Positions 27,195 to 36,025 of a stretch of 37,882 nucleotides of DNA are shown in pieces. Position 1 is the first letter of the stretch; each line of letters opens with the position of its first letter. The notes beneath the pieces are model-generated. The model was not told the DNA's origin and made no database searches. It worked only from the letters and a program-made list of their open reading frames with translations. The stretch comes from an uncultured Bacilli bacterium (GTDB taxonomy: Bacteria; Bacillota_I; Bacilli_A; RFN20; CAG-826), in assembly GCA_944369075.1 (NCBI GenBank), contig CALVXK010000010.1, forward strand, positions 1 through 37,882. Direction: 5' to 3'. Position numbers and translations under genes: made by a program.

Positions 27195-28070
27195 TTATTT
27201 TCCAGAAGCTTGAGCCATAACTTCTTCAGCAAAGTTATCAACTCTCTTTTCTAAGCCTTCACCAACTTGGTATCTAACAAATTTAACAACTTCGTTATCA
27301 TTTTCTTTTAATAATTGACCAACAGTTTTTGTGTTATCAATTAAGTATTCTTGATCAACTAAAGTTACTTCAGCAAAGACTTTATGAACTTTACCTTCGA
27401 TAATCTTTTCTAATGCTTGAGCTGGTTTGTTCTTTAATTTTTCATCGTTTTTAACTGCTTCAGCTTGAATTTCTTTTTCTTTAGTTAAAGCTTCTGGTTC
27501 GATGTCAGCTTCTGTAATATATTTTGGGGAATTTGCAGCAATATGAACAGCAATATTGAAAGCTAATTCAGGATTATCTTTCTTCAAGATAACAACTGTA
27601 GTAATTTTGCCACCCATGTGGACATAAGAACCCATGCATTCGCCATCTTTTGCTTCAATTGTTGTAAATCTTCTTAATGATAATTTTTCACCGAGTTTTA
27701 AACCTGCATCAGTAAATAAATTTTCTGTAGCAGCTTTTGCTTCTTCAAGAGTTGTGCAGCCTTTTTCTAAAAGAACTGAATCAACATTTTGAACTAATTC
27801 TTTAAAAGCGTCAGAATGTGCAACGAAGTCTGTTTCACAGTTAACTTCACTAATTAATGCTTTGTGGCATTTTTCACAAACTTTAATTGAAGTTAAGCCT
27901 TCAGCTGCGATTCTATCAGCTTTTTTAGCTTGTTTTGCAATACCTTTTTCTCTTAACCAGTCACAAGCTTTATCGACATCATTGTCACATGCATCTAAGG
28001 CATTTTTACAATCCATCATGCCTGCGCCAGTTCTTTCTCTAAGAGTTTTAATTGCTGCAATATTTGCCAT
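27195..28070 (-). CDS. tsf: Elongation factor Ts
   Basis: 291 residues, normal. The N-terminal helix bundle reads IKTLRERTGAGMMDCKNAL, and the core has EVNCETDFVA. EF-Ts exchanges GDP for GTP on EF-Tu. An oddity is VCEKCHKALISEVNC, placing Cys65, Cys68 and Cys78 near each other where the family has no such set; it might bind metal or be chance. The gene starts 5 nt after rpsB, with AAGGAG placed at the end of rpsB. A terminator follows. Confidence 0.97.
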   Translation of the reverse strand: MANIAAIKTLRERTGAGMMDCKNALDACDNDVDKACDWLREKGIAKQAKKADRIAAEGLTSIKVCEKCHKALISEVNCETDFVAHSDAFKELVQNVDSVLLEKGCTTLEEAKAATENLFTDAGLKLGEKLSLRRFTTIEAKDGECMGSYVHMGGKITTVVILKKDNPELAFNIAVHIAANSPKYITEADIEPEALTKEKEIQAEAVKNDEKLKNKPAQALEKIIEGKVHKVFAEVTLVDQEYLIDNTKTVGQLLKENDNEVVKFVRYQVGEGLEKRVDNFAEEVMAQASGK

Positions 28071-28075
28071 TTAAA

Positions 28076-29143
28076 TTATTCTCCTTTTTGTGTATTTTCA
28101 GCAGTTGCAGCTGGAGCTGCTTCAGCTGGTTTATTTTCTTCTTTGTTTTCAACTTTTTGTTGTTTGTTTTGGAATCTTTGAGCGAATCTTGCTTTTTCTC
28201 TTTCTGCTCTTTCTCTTTGAAGTTCTTTTCTAGCTGCAAGTCTTAAAGCATTTTCTCTATCAGCTTGTCTTAATGCATCTTTCATAGTTGCATCTTCGCC
28301 ATCTTCTTTAGTATAAGCAACTTCTGGTAATCCACCTTTTGCTTCAACGATAGCATCAGCAAGAACAGAAACTAATAATTTAACGCTCTTTTGTAAATCG
28401 TCATTTCCTGGGATAACATAATCAATTCCATCTGGGTCACAATTTGTATCACAAATTGCAAATGTTGGAATGTGTAATCTCATTGCTTCTTTAATAGCAA
28501 TTCTTTCTTCCATTGGATCAACGATAATAATAGCATTAGGAACTTTTCTCATTTCTTTAATGCCTTCTAAGTTTTTAGAAAGTTTTTCTTTCTCTTTTCT
28601 TAAAATAGCAACTTCTTTTTTAGGTAAATTTTCCCAAACGCCATCGGCTTCTTGTTGTTCTAATTCTTTAAGTTTTTTAATTCTTAATTGAATTGTTTTG
28701 AAGTTAGTTAATGTACCACCTAACCATCTGTTTGTAATATAGAAGCTTCCACTTCTTTCTGCTTCTTCTTTAATTAAATCTTTAGCAATTTGTTTTGTTC
28801 CAACAAGTAAAACTTTTCCGCCTTCGCTAACGATTTCTTTTAATTTAGTATAAGCATTAACGACAGCTTCTTTAGTTTTTGCTAAATCGATTAAATAAAT
28901 ACCATTTCTAGCGCAGAAGATATATTTCTTCATTTTTGGATTCCATCTTTTTGTTTGATGGCCATAATGAACACCTGCTTCGATTAAATTTTTAATTGTA
29001 ATAATTGGAGCATTTGGATCAAAAACAGCTTTTTCCATTTCAGCACTATCTGCTAAAGCTTGTTCTTCCTTTGCTTCTTCAGCTACACTTTCTTGTACAG
29101 CTTTTTCTACTTGTTCTAAACTTACACTCTTTTCTTCAGACAT
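28076..29143 (-). CDS. rpsB: 30S ribosomal protein S2 with N- and C-terminal extensions
   Basis: 355 residues against about 250 usually. The S2 core runs from about 48 ([22 protein letters not shown]) to about 280, with [32 protein letters not shown] and PGNDD. An acidic 45-residue N-terminal extension (Glu/Ala/Val-rich) and a 70-residue C-terminal tail (Arg/Lys/Glu, then Ala/Pro/Glu) are added. The start is supported by AGGAGGG 7 nt upstream. S2 joins the 30S subunit late, on the solvent side near S1's place. It is the first gene of the rpsB-tsf operon. Confidence 0.96.
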   Translation of the reverse strand: MSEEKSVSLEQVEKAVQESVAEEAKEEQALADSAEMEKAVFDPNAPIITIKNLIEAGVHYGHQTKRWNPKMKKYIFCARNGIYLIDLAKTKEAVVNAYTKLKEIVSEGGKVLLVGTKQIAKDLIKEEAERSGSFYITNRWLGGTLTNFKTIQLRIKKLKELEQQEADGVWENLPKKEVAILRKEKEKLSKNLEGIKEMRKVPNAIIIVDPMEERIAIKEAMRLHIPTFAICDTNCDPDGIDYVIPGNDDLQKSVKLLVSVLADAIVEAKGGLPEVAYTKEDGEDATMKDALRQADRENALRLAARKELQRERAEREKARFAQRFQNKQQKVENKEENKPAEAAPAATAENTQKGE

Positions 29144-29166
29144 TTTTTGTCCCTCCTATTTGTTAA

Positions 29167-29232
29167 GCCTCCACTACTTCGAACATTGACCCTATAAAAT
29201 AATTTATAGACTAGGCGAATGAATTCATAGTG
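29167..29232 (-). promoter_or_regulatory. Candidate pseudoknot in the rpsB leader
   Basis: On the minus strand the leader has CACTA (29228-29232), GCCT (29213-29216), a perfect 7-bp hairpin CTATAAA-TTAT-TTTATAG (29192-29209), then TAGTG (29172-29176) and AGGC (29167-29170). The first and fourth elements pair, and the second and fifth pair, giving an interleaved pseudoknot that ends 9 nt before AGGAGGG. Such leaders often bind the encoded ribosomal protein; S2 autoregulation is inferred. Confidence 0.4.
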
Positions 29233-29237
29233 TGTGT

Positions 29238-29269
29238 AAAAAATTAATGCTTTTAAACAAAGCCTTAAT
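29238..29269 (-). terminator. Terminator after the topA-trmFO-xerC genes
   Basis: On the minus strand ATTAA-G-GCTTT pairs with AAAGC-A-TTAAT (one mismatch) around a 5-nt loop (29243-29269), followed by six T (29238-29243). Its 5' arm lies beside the rpsB -10, so it should act on readthrough from xerC rather than on the rpsB transcript. Confidence 0.65.
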
Positions 29270-29299
29270 ATTATATAGAAAATTGAATACCAAATTCAA
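29270..29299 (-). promoter_or_regulatory. Promoter of rpsB-tsf
   Basis: On the minus strand TTGAAT (29294-29299) and TATAAT (29270-29275) are 18 nt apart. The RNA start is expected near 29263, leaving a leader of about 120 nt before rpsB. Confidence 0.65.
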
Positions 29300-29326
29300 G
29301 AAAAAATACGAATAATTTCGTTGATT

Positions 29327-30262
29327 TTACTTCTTAGATTCTTTAGGAAAATATGTATTATATTCTTTTTTAATCTTCTCTTTAGAAACATGAGCATAAA
29401 TTGAGGTTGTTTCAATAGATTCGTGACCCATAAGTTCTTGAATCATCCTTAAATCAGCTCCTTTATCATATAAATGAGTAGCAAAGGTATGCCTTAAGAC
29501 ATGGGGATGAAGATTAAAACCTAAATTTAGTCCAGTTTTTTTAATTATTTCATTCATAATAAATTCAAGTCCTCTAGAAGTTAATTTACCTCCCTTTGAA
29601 TTAACAAAGAAATATTGTTGTTCTCTAGGATTTATTTCATTTTTAGTAAGAATTTCTTTTCTTAACTTTTTAGCATAATCAATCATTGCATTTCTTGCTT
29701 CATCAGAAAATGGTACAAGTCTTTCTTTTTTACCTTTACCATAAATTCGCATAAATCTTCCACTAAAATCAATATTTGAGATAGTTAAATTAACAACTTC
29801 TGAACATCTAAGACCGCTTGAATACATTAATTCAAGAATTGCTTGATCTCTAGAAGTTAGATAATCTTCTCTTTTTGAATTCTCATCAAGCAATTTTTTA
29901 ATTTGTGATTCATATAATACTTCAGGAAGTTTATTATGCTTTTTTGGTGTAACAATTAATAAAAAAGGATTAGTGTTTACGATTTTTCGTTCATATAAAA
30001 AAGTATAATATTTCTTTAAAGCAGATAATCTTCTTCTAATTGATCTAGGTGATTCATTTTTACCTCTATAGGTTTTATTTTTTAACCTAGAAGACATAAA
30101 TTTACGCACATCTTCTCTTGTTATATTTCTAAAATCAATATTATTTTTAAGTAAAAAAGATTCAAACAAAGATATATCTTGAGAGTAAGATTTGATTGTA
30201 TTTTCACTATAATTCAAATTATTCTTCAAATAATCTAGAAACAACAATTGTTCATTAGTCAT
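29327..30262 (-). CDS. xerC: Tyrosine recombinase XerC
   Basis: 311 residues. An N-terminal SAM-like DNA-binding domain (YLKNNLNYSENTIKSY) is followed by the catalytic domain with all active residues: Arg in SSGLRCSEV, Lys in GKGKKERLVPF, H-x-x-R in HPHVLRHTF, His in LMGHESIETT, and the Tyr nucleophile in IYAHVS. It resolves chromosome dimers at dif. The gene order topA-trmFO-xerC is that of Bacillus (where it is codV), which favours this over a phage integrase. It overlaps the trmFO stop by 8 nt. Confidence 0.93.
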   Translation of the reverse strand: MTNEQLLFLDYLKNNLNYSENTIKSYSQDISLFESFLLKNNIDFRNITREDVRKFMSSRLKNKTYRGKNESPRSIRRRLSALKKYYTFLYERKIVNTNPFLLIVTPKKHNKLPEVLYESQIKKLLDENSKREDYLTSRDQAILELMYSSGLRCSEVVNLTISNIDFSGRFMRIYGKGKKERLVPFSDEARNAMIDYAKKLRKEILTKNEINPREQQYFFVNSKGGKLTSRGLEFIMNEIIKKTGLNLGFNLHPHVLRHTFATHLYDKGADLRMIQELMGHESIETTSIYAHVSKEKIKKEYNTYFPKESKK

Positions 30263-31550
30263 TTATATAACTTTTAAAAGCCTCGATATCTTTAAGTGAT
30301 CTATCAATAACTTTTGATTTATCACTTCTATTTGCACCATAAATTATACCAAAATTGGCATTCATTGGCTGAAAATTATTTTTTCCAGTATGAGTGATAT
30401 ATCTTACTAATGCTCCTAAAACTGTATTAAAAGATAAGGCTTTAAAAGGCTTATCTTTTAATCTAAGATCTAAATATATTGCTGCTAAAAGTCCTGTTGC
30501 AGCACTTTCAACATATCCTTCAACTCCAGAAAGTTGACCAGCGATGAAAACATTATTATTAGCCTTTAAAGATAAATCATCATTTAACACAATTGGCGAA
30601 AATAAATAAGAGTTTCTATGCATTAAACCATATCTAGCAAATTTAGCATTTTCTAATCCAGGAATTAAAGAAAATACTCTTTTTTGCTCTCCATATGTTA
30701 GATTAGTTTGAAATCCAACCATATTATAAAATTCGCCAATTAGATCGTCTTGTCTTAATTGAACAACAGCATAATATTCTTTATCTTCATTATTTAAACC
30801 AACTGGTTTTAAAGGGCCAAATCTTAATGTATCCACACCCCTAGAAGCAATAACTTCAATTGGTAAACAACCTTCAAAATAATCTTTATCTATTTCATGA
30901 AGATGTGCTTTTTTAGCTGTTATCAAGTTGTTATAAAAATTAAGGTATTCATCTTTATTCATGCCACAATTTATATAAGAGCCATCATTTTCATGGTCAT
31001 AACGATCCTTCATAAATACTTTTGAAAAATCAATTGAATCTTTATAAATTATTGGAGCAGATGCATCATAAAAACCATAAACATCTTTACCAGTAATATC
31101 ACTTATTTTTTCTAACAAAGATTTTGATGTTAAAGGACCAGTGGCAATTATTGTATATCCTTCGAAAATATCGTTAACATCCTCATTAATTACTTCGATA
31201 TTTGGATTATTTCTAATTTTATTATCGATATAATCAGCAAAAACATTTCTATCGACCGCTAAAGCATCTCCAGAAGGAACTTCGCTAACTCTTGATGCTT
31301 CCATAATTAAAGATCCTAGACGATTAATTTCTTCTTTCAAAAGTCCACAAGCATTATCGAGTTTTTTGTTCTTTAAAGAATTGGAGCAAACAAGCTCTCC
31401 CATCTTAGAAGTAACATGAGCCTCATCATCTACTAAAGGCCTTCTTTCATAAAGTTTAATTTTATATCCTTTATTAGCTAAATAATTTGCTGCTTCACTT
31501 CCAGCAAGGCCACCACCAATAATATTAATAACAATTTCACTATTCTTCAT
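30255..31550 (-). CDS. trmFO: Methylenetetrahydrofolate-tRNA-(uracil-5-)-methyltransferase TrmFO
   Basis: 431 residues from the ATG at 31550, against 435 in Bacillus. It has the FAD-binding start INIIGGGLAGSEAA and VTSKMGELVCSNSLK, then the TrmFO-type C-terminus (FIAGQLSGVEGYVESAATGLLA). It makes m5U54 in the tRNA T loop, using methylene-THF and FADH2. The frame is open upstream to 31673, but that part lies inside topA zinc-finger coding sequence and is rejected. It overlaps topA by 11 nt and xerC by 8 nt. Confidence 0.95.
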   Translation of the reverse strand: MKNSEIVINIIGGGLAGSEAANYLANKGYKIKLYERRPLVDDEAHVTSKMGELVCSNSLKNKKLDNACGLLKEEINRLGSLIMEASRVSEVPSGDALAVDRNVFADYIDNKIRNNPNIEVINEDVNDIFEGYTIIATGPLTSKSLLEKISDITGKDVYGFYDASAPIIYKDSIDFSKVFMKDRYDHENDGSYINCGMNKDEYLNFYNNLITAKKAHLHEIDKDYFEGCLPIEVIASRGVDTLRFGPLKPVGLNNEDKEYYAVVQLRQDDLIGEFYNMVGFQTNLTYGEQKRVFSLIPGLENAKFARYGLMHRNSYLFSPIVLNDDLSLKANNNVFIAGQLSGVEGYVESAATGLLAAIYLDLRLKDKPFKALSFNTVLGALVRYITHTGKNNFQPMNANFGIIYGANRSDKSKVIDRSLKDIEAFKSYIND

Positions 31551-33522
31551 TTTTCTCGTTAACAGATTCAGTATATTTACATTTAGGGTAATTAGAACAA
31601 CCAATAAAAGTTGAACCTTTCTTATTCTTACGATAAACAAGAGGCGAGCCACAATTTGGACATGCTCTTCCAACTTCTTTTAATGGTTCCTTTTCTTCTT
31701 TTTTTATATATCTACAATTAGGGTAATTTGAACAAGCTATAAATTTGCCATATTTTCCATATCTTTCAACTAATGGGGAACCACACTTAGGGCAAACTTC
31801 TCCAGTCTCCTTAGGAGGTTCTTTATACATCTTTTCTTTTACTTCATTAAATTCCTCAATAAATGGATAATAGAAATCAGCTATAACTTTCTTTTCATCT
31901 GCAGTTCCATTTTGAATTTCATCAAGTAAATTTTCCATATCAGCAGTGTATTGCGTATTAATTAAGTTAGGAAAATATTTATCTAAAACTTTTGAGGTTA
32001 ATTTACCTTGTTCAGTTGGAGTTATAACTCCTTTTGTTGAAGTAATATATTTTCTAGCTTTTAAAGTTGCTATAGTGGAAGCATAAGTAGAAGGCCTACC
32101 TATACCTTTTTCTTCCATTAAGTTAACTAACTTACCTTCACTATATCTAGCTGGAGGTTTAGTTTCGTCTTCTTTTAGTTCTTTTGAGGCAACTTTATAA
32201 GATTCTTTTTCTTTTAAAAGACTATTTGTAGATATGTTAGAAAGTAAGCCTTCATCTGCAGCTTTTTCATCAACTTTTAAAATATCATAACCTTTAAATA
32301 ATGTTTCACTATCAGTTAATTTGAAAGTACAGTCATTATCAACAAAGTAGTAAGTTTTACTTAAAACTTTTTTATCGCTCATTAAAGAAGCAAGCGTACG
32401 GTTATAAATAAGTTTATAAAGTTTATAAGCGTTATTAGAAAGATACTTTTTCATTAACTCAGGAGTTCTTTCTAAAGAAGTTGGACGAATGGCTTCATGA
32501 GCATCTTGAGCATTTTTTACTTCCTTTAATGTGCCTTGTCCCTTGTAATATTCTTCACCATATTTTGAAATAATATAGTTCTTAGCACTTTCAATAAAAG
32601 TATCTGATAATTTAGTTGAATCAGTTCTAATATAGGTGATTAAACCAACTAAACCTTCATTTGTTTCAACACCTTCATAGAGTTCTTGGGCTAAAAATGT
32701 CGTCTCTTTTGTTGAAAAACCATATGAAGAAAATGCACTTTGTTGCATTGTAGAAGTTCTAAAAGGTTCTTTTGATTTAATAAACCTTTCTTTTTCTTCA
32801 ATTTTATCTAAAACTAACTTCTCATTTAAAGAGTTCAAGGCTTCTAAAGCTTCATCTTTATTTTTAAAGTTATCAAGCTTCTCGTTTTTATATTTAACTA
32901 GAGCTAAAGGATAAATTTTGTTATCAATTTCAATACTTACTTCTAAGACATAGTATTTTTCTGGCTTAAAATCTTCAATTTCTTTTTCATGATCAACAAT
33001 TAATTTCAACGCAGCAGATTGAACTCTTCCAGCGCTTTTTGACTTAATTTTTTGATTTAAAAGTCCAGAAAGTTTAAAACCCATAATACGATCGATAATT
33101 CTTCTAGTTTCTTGAGCATGAACTAAATTCATATCAATTGTGCGTGGATTTGATATAGCCTCTAAAATTGAGCTCTTAGTAATTTCATGAAACTCTAAAC
33201 GTTTTGTTGTATTAACATCTAAACCTAAAACCTTAGCTAGAGAATAGGCAATAGCTTCTCCTTCTCTATCAGGGTCGGTTGCTAAAATAACTTCATCACT
33301 CTTTTTTGCAATCTTTCTTAATTCAGAAACGATTTTAGTTTTATCTTTTGAAATAACATATTTTGGTTCGAAGTTATTTTCAACATCTACTCCTAAACCA
33401 CCTTTCCCTGAGATTGCTAAATCTTTTACGTGGCCTTTTGATGCTTCAACAACGTAATCATTTCCAAGATAATGGGCAATAGTTTTCGATTTTGTAGGTG
33501 ACTCAACAATAACTAATTTCAT
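31540..33522 (-). CDS. topA: DNA topoisomerase I
   Basis: 660 residues. The Toprim domain starts VIVESPTKSKTIAHYLG, with ATDPDREGEAIA. The catalytic Tyr lies in GLITYIRTDST near residue 297. IGRPSTYASTI and a C-terminal pair of four-Cys zinc ribbons follow (CPKC...CSNYPNC and CPNC...CSNYPKC). It relaxes negative supercoils behind polymerases. It is preceded by dprA as in Bacillus, but with its own promoter at 33545-33573. The stop is TAG, inside the start of trmFO. Confidence 0.97.
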   Translation of the reverse strand: MKLVIVESPTKSKTIAHYLGNDYVVEASKGHVKDLAISGKGGLGVDVENNFEPKYVISKDKTKIVSELRKIAKKSDEVILATDPDREGEAIAYSLAKVLGLDVNTTKRLEFHEITKSSILEAISNPRTIDMNLVHAQETRRIIDRIMGFKLSGLLNQKIKSKSAGRVQSAALKLIVDHEKEIEDFKPEKYYVLEVSIEIDNKIYPLALVKYKNEKLDNFKNKDEALEALNSLNEKLVLDKIEEKERFIKSKEPFRTSTMQQSAFSSYGFSTKETTFLAQELYEGVETNEGLVGLITYIRTDSTKLSDTFIESAKNYIISKYGEEYYKGQGTLKEVKNAQDAHEAIRPTSLERTPELMKKYLSNNAYKLYKLIYNRTLASLMSDKKVLSKTYYFVDNDCTFKLTDSETLFKGYDILKVDEKAADEGLLSNISTNSLLKEKESYKVASKELKEDETKPPARYSEGKLVNLMEEKGIGRPSTYASTIATLKARKYITSTKGVITPTEQGKLTSKVLDKYFPNLINTQYTADMENLLDEIQNGTADEKKVIADFYYPFIEEFNEVKEKMYKEPPKETGEVCPKCGSPLVERYGKYGKFIACSNYPNCRYIKKEEKEPLKEVGRACPNCGSPLVYRKNKKGSTFIGCSNYPKCKYTESVNEKNEE

Positions 33523-33544
33523 ATCTTTCTCTTTTCGATTTTAA

Positions 33545-33573
33545 AATATATAAATAAAAGATAGTTTTGTAAA
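33545..33573 (-). promoter_or_regulatory. Promoter of topA-trmFO-xerC
   Basis: On the minus strand TTTACA (33568-33573) and TATATT (33545-33550) are 17 nt apart. The leader would be about 15 nt, with a weak GAGAAAGAT site before the ATG. Confidence 0.5.
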
Positions 33574-33596
33574 GCGAAAATTATTGCCAAATTTTC

Positions 33597-33620
33597 TTAT
33601 TAATTAATATTAATTAATAA
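33597..33620. repeat. Perfect 24-bp A/T-only palindrome over the dprA stop codon
   Basis: The 24 bases are self-complementary with only A and T, built of TTATTAATTAAT and its reverse complement. The dprA TAA lies inside it. It is weak as a terminator, since no U-tract follows on the minus strand. Confidence 0.6.
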
Positions 33621-34383
33621 AAAGAGAATTAACATCATCACTATTTTCTACTAAATATGCTCCATCTTTAATTAAGATGTTACAATTTGATGATTCGTTT
33701 ACTCTATAAGGGACACAAGCAACGTTTTTACCAACACTTAAAGCATATCTAGCAGTATAAAAAGCTCCACTTCTTGGACCTTTTGATTCCACTAATAAAA
33801 TTGTTTTAGATAATCCGGCTATAATTCTGTTCCTTACTAAAAAAGTATTTTTACTAGGAGGAGTATTTAAAGGATATTCACTTAAAATTAATCCTCCATT
33901 TTCGATAATTTTATTATAAATATCTTCATTTTGCTTCGGATAAATATAATCAATACCTGAACCTAAAATTGCTACAGTTTTATTACCATTTTTAAGAGCA
34001 AATTCATGAGCTAATCTATCTATTCCTTTAGCCATTCCTGAAATTATCACCAAATCTTTTGACAGTTTAGAAAAAATTTCAGATAAAGTTGCTTTTGCAT
34101 AAGCACTATATTCTCTACTTCCTACTATTCCTAAACCATATTTATCTAATTTACTTAATAAAGTAATATCTCCTTTATAAAAAAGAGTAAATGGGGGGCA
34201 TCCAACATATCTTAAACATACTGGATAATTATTATCAATTAAAGTTATAGCTTTGAATTTAGATAGTTCTCCTTCTTCTACAACATCTGGGGCTCTTTCA
34301 TGTTTTAAAATCATTTTATACATATCACCCCAATCACCATTTTTATATAAAGATAAATTTATCAAAACTTCTCTTGCTGTCAT
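33610..34383 (-). CDS. dprA: DNA processing protein DprA
   Basis: 257 residues from the second of two adjacent ATGs, which is 7 nt from AAAGGAG; the first (34386) is only 4 nt away. The Rossmann-type DprA fold is complete: GIVGSREYSAYA, VISGMAKGIDRLAH, AILGSGIDYIYP, LSEYPL, FLVRNRIIAGLS and ESKGPRSGAFYTARYAL. DprA loads RecA on incoming single-stranded DNA. The C-terminal winged-helix domain found in many DprAs is absent. Whether transformation occurs cannot be judged; the gene is also kept in non-competent bacteria. Confidence 0.94.
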   Translation of the reverse strand: MTAREVLINLSLYKNGDWGDMYKMILKHERAPDVVEEGELSKFKAITLIDNNYPVCLRYVGCPPFTLFYKGDITLLSKLDKYGLGIVGSREYSAYAKATLSEIFSKLSKDLVIISGMAKGIDRLAHEFALKNGNKTVAILGSGIDYIYPKQNEDIYNKIIENGGLILSEYPLNTPPSKNTFLVRNRIIAGLSKTILLVESKGPRSGAFYTARYALSVGKNVACVPYRVNESSNCNILIKDGAYLVENSDDVNSLFIN

Positions 34384-34426
34384 CATAACACTCCTTTATA
34401 TACAAGAATGTTTTGATAAGTAAAAT

Positions 34427-35077
34427 TTATCCCTCCTTTTTATTAAAAAGTGGTAGATCTAATCCTAGTAGTTCTTTTATTGGCTCATAAGATTCTCGAT
34501 AAAAACCTTTAATTATTCCATTTTCCTTTAAAATTTCTAAATGTCTTTTAGTTGGATAGCCTTTATGTTTACTAAATTCATATTCTGGATACTTTTTATC
34601 ATATTCATCCATAATTTTATCTCTTGTTACCTTAGCTAAAATCGAGGCAGCAGCAATACATCTAGCTTTTGCATCGCCTTTAACTAAAGGAATAACTGGA
34701 ACACCATTAAACTTTAAAGGCATATAGTCTGTTAAAATCAAATCTATTTTATAATTTAATTTCTCTAGAGCTAATTCCATAGCAAGTCTTGATGCATTAT
34801 AAATATTAATTTCATCAATTTTTGAAGGAGAAACTATTCCAATACCATAAGCAAGAGCATTAGAAATGATCTCATCATATAGTTTTTCTCTTTTTTTAGC
34901 ACTTAATTTCTTAGAATCATTAATATTTTCGTTAAAATAAGAAGCAGGTAAAATAACTGCTCCAGCAACTACTGGACCACATAATGGGCCTCTTCCCGCT
35001 TCATCACATCCAGCGATAAAACTAATTTTTTTGCCATTATATCCATTAATGTAAAAGTCATCTTCAAATGTTAACAT
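34427..35077 (-). CDS. rnhB: Ribonuclease HII
   Basis: 216 residues from the ATG at 35077; a TTG two codons earlier is less likely. The active site is AGCDEAGRGPLCGPVVAGAV (Asp and Glu), then Asp in LILTDYMPL and Asp in SILAKVTRDKIMDEYD. It removes single ribonucleotides and RNA primers from DNA. It overlaps the rbgA stop by 14 nt and follows it as in Bacillus. A 40-nt spacer separates it from dprA; the sucCD genes found there in Bacillus are absent. Confidence 0.95.
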   Translation of the reverse strand: MLTFEDDFYINGYNGKKISFIAGCDEAGRGPLCGPVVAGAVILPASYFNENINDSKKLSAKKREKLYDEIISNALAYGIGIVSPSKIDEINIYNASRLAMELALEKLNYKIDLILTDYMPLKFNGVPVIPLVKGDAKARCIAAASILAKVTRDKIMDEYDKKYPEYEFSKHKGYPTKRHLEILKENGIIKGFYRESYEPIKELLGLDLPLFNKKEG

Positions 35078-35945
35078 CTTCAACTCTTTCGATACTGATT
35101 TGACCTAGTTTTCCATTTCTAAATTCATTTAATATAGCTTTAATTGTCTTATCCACATCAACTACGTTACCTTTAGAGAAATATCCTCTTTTTTTAGCAA
35201 TTTCATCGATAATTTTGTCGTTTGGTGTATCTTCATTTATATTAATCTCAAATCGATTATTAAAGTTAGAAATATAATATTTTTTTATAAAAGAAATTAA
35301 ATATTCAAATACCTCTTCTAAAGGCAAAATATCTTCTTTAATAGTTCCAATTAAAGCAAGATTTAAGGCAACTTTATGATCTTCAAATTTTGGCAATAAA
35401 ATACCAGGGGTATCCATTAATTCTAAATATTTATCTATTTTGATCCGGTTAACATTTTTAGTTGCTCCAGGCATATTTTTAGAAATAACTACATTTTTCT
35501 TATTTAACAAATTGATTAAAGTCGATTTTCCAACATTTGGTATACCTAAAATCATTCCTCTAAGAGAAACGTTTTTAATACCTTTTTTTAAGTATTTTTC
35601 ATCCTTAATCTTCTTAAAATAGGAAATTTCTTTAAGAATATTATTAATTTCTTTTTGCTCTTTAAGATTAACTAAAATTGCTCTCGTATCTTCTTTCGAG
35701 TTAAAATAGTCCAACCATTTTTTATTTTCTAATTGATCAGACATATCTTTTTTCGATAAAAGAAATAACTTTTGTTTATTACTTACTAGTTTTAATAAAT
35801 CAGGGTTAATTGAAGAAATCGGAATTCTTGAATCAAGCAAAATAATTACAAAATCGATTAATTTAAGTTTTTCTTCTATCTTAATCAGGCCTTTTTTCAT
35901 GTGACCTGGAAAATAATGTATTTGTTTTTCTTTTTGATTAGCCAT
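35064..35945 (-). CDS. rbgA: Ribosome biogenesis GTPase RbgA (YlqF)
   Basis: 293 residues. This is a circularly permuted GTPase: HYFPGHMKKG at the N-terminus, LLDSRIPIS, then G4 (LSKKD), G1 (GIPNVGKST) and G3 (DTPGIL) in permuted order, and a C-terminal helical ANTAR-like domain. It acts late in 50S assembly in this family. The single TGA stop codon of the window ends this gene, inside the start of rnhB. It is downstream of rplS but separated by a terminator. Confidence 0.95.
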   Translation of the reverse strand: MANQKEKQIHYFPGHMKKGLIKIEEKLKLIDFVIILLDSRIPISSINPDLLKLVSNKQKLFLLSKKDMSDQLENKKWLDYFNSKEDTRAILVNLKEQKEINNILKEISYFKKIKDEKYLKKGIKNVSLRGMILGIPNVGKSTLINLLNKKNVVISKNMPGATKNVNRIKIDKYLELMDTPGILLPKFEDHKVALNLALIGTIKEDILPLEEVFEYLISFIKKYYISNFNNRFEININEDTPNDKIIDEIAKKRGYFSKGNVVDVDKTIKAILNEFRNGKLGQISIERVEDVNI

Positions 35946-35958
35946 AAATTACTTTCAT

Positions 35959-35964
35959 ATTATA
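35959..35964 (-). promoter_or_regulatory. Likely -10 of the rbgA-rnhB-dprA transcript
   Basis: A perfect TATAAT on the minus strand, with RNA start expected about 7 nt before the rbgA ATG. No consensus -35 is present; that position falls in the rplS terminator. Confidence 0.4.
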
Positions 35965-35975
35965 CATTCTTTAAC

Positions 35976-36007
35976 AAAAAGAGGCGAACATTAAGTCCGT
36001 CTCTTTT
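35976..36007 (-). terminator. Terminator after rplS
   Basis: On the minus strand AAAAGAG-A-CG pairs with CG-C-CTCTTTT (one mismatch) around an 11-nt loop; the 3' arm ends in a T-run. It follows the rplS stop by about 18 nt. Confidence 0.7.
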
Positions 36008-36025
36008 AATAGCTTTAAATTAGAA

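Noticed and set aside
28048-28246. Open frames on both strands over the end of rpsB
   Set aside because: Low-complexity Lys/Glu and Ser/Phe-rich translations are shadows of the repetitive S2 tail.
29327-30262. Phage-type integrase associated with a mobile element
   Set aside because: The gene lies in the conserved topA-trmFO-xerC order with overlapping starts and stops, and has no adjacent excisionase or att repeat.
31551-31673. Longer TrmFO N-terminus
   Set aside because: It lies within topA zinc-ribbon coding sequence in another frame; the FAD-binding start follows the ATG at 31550.
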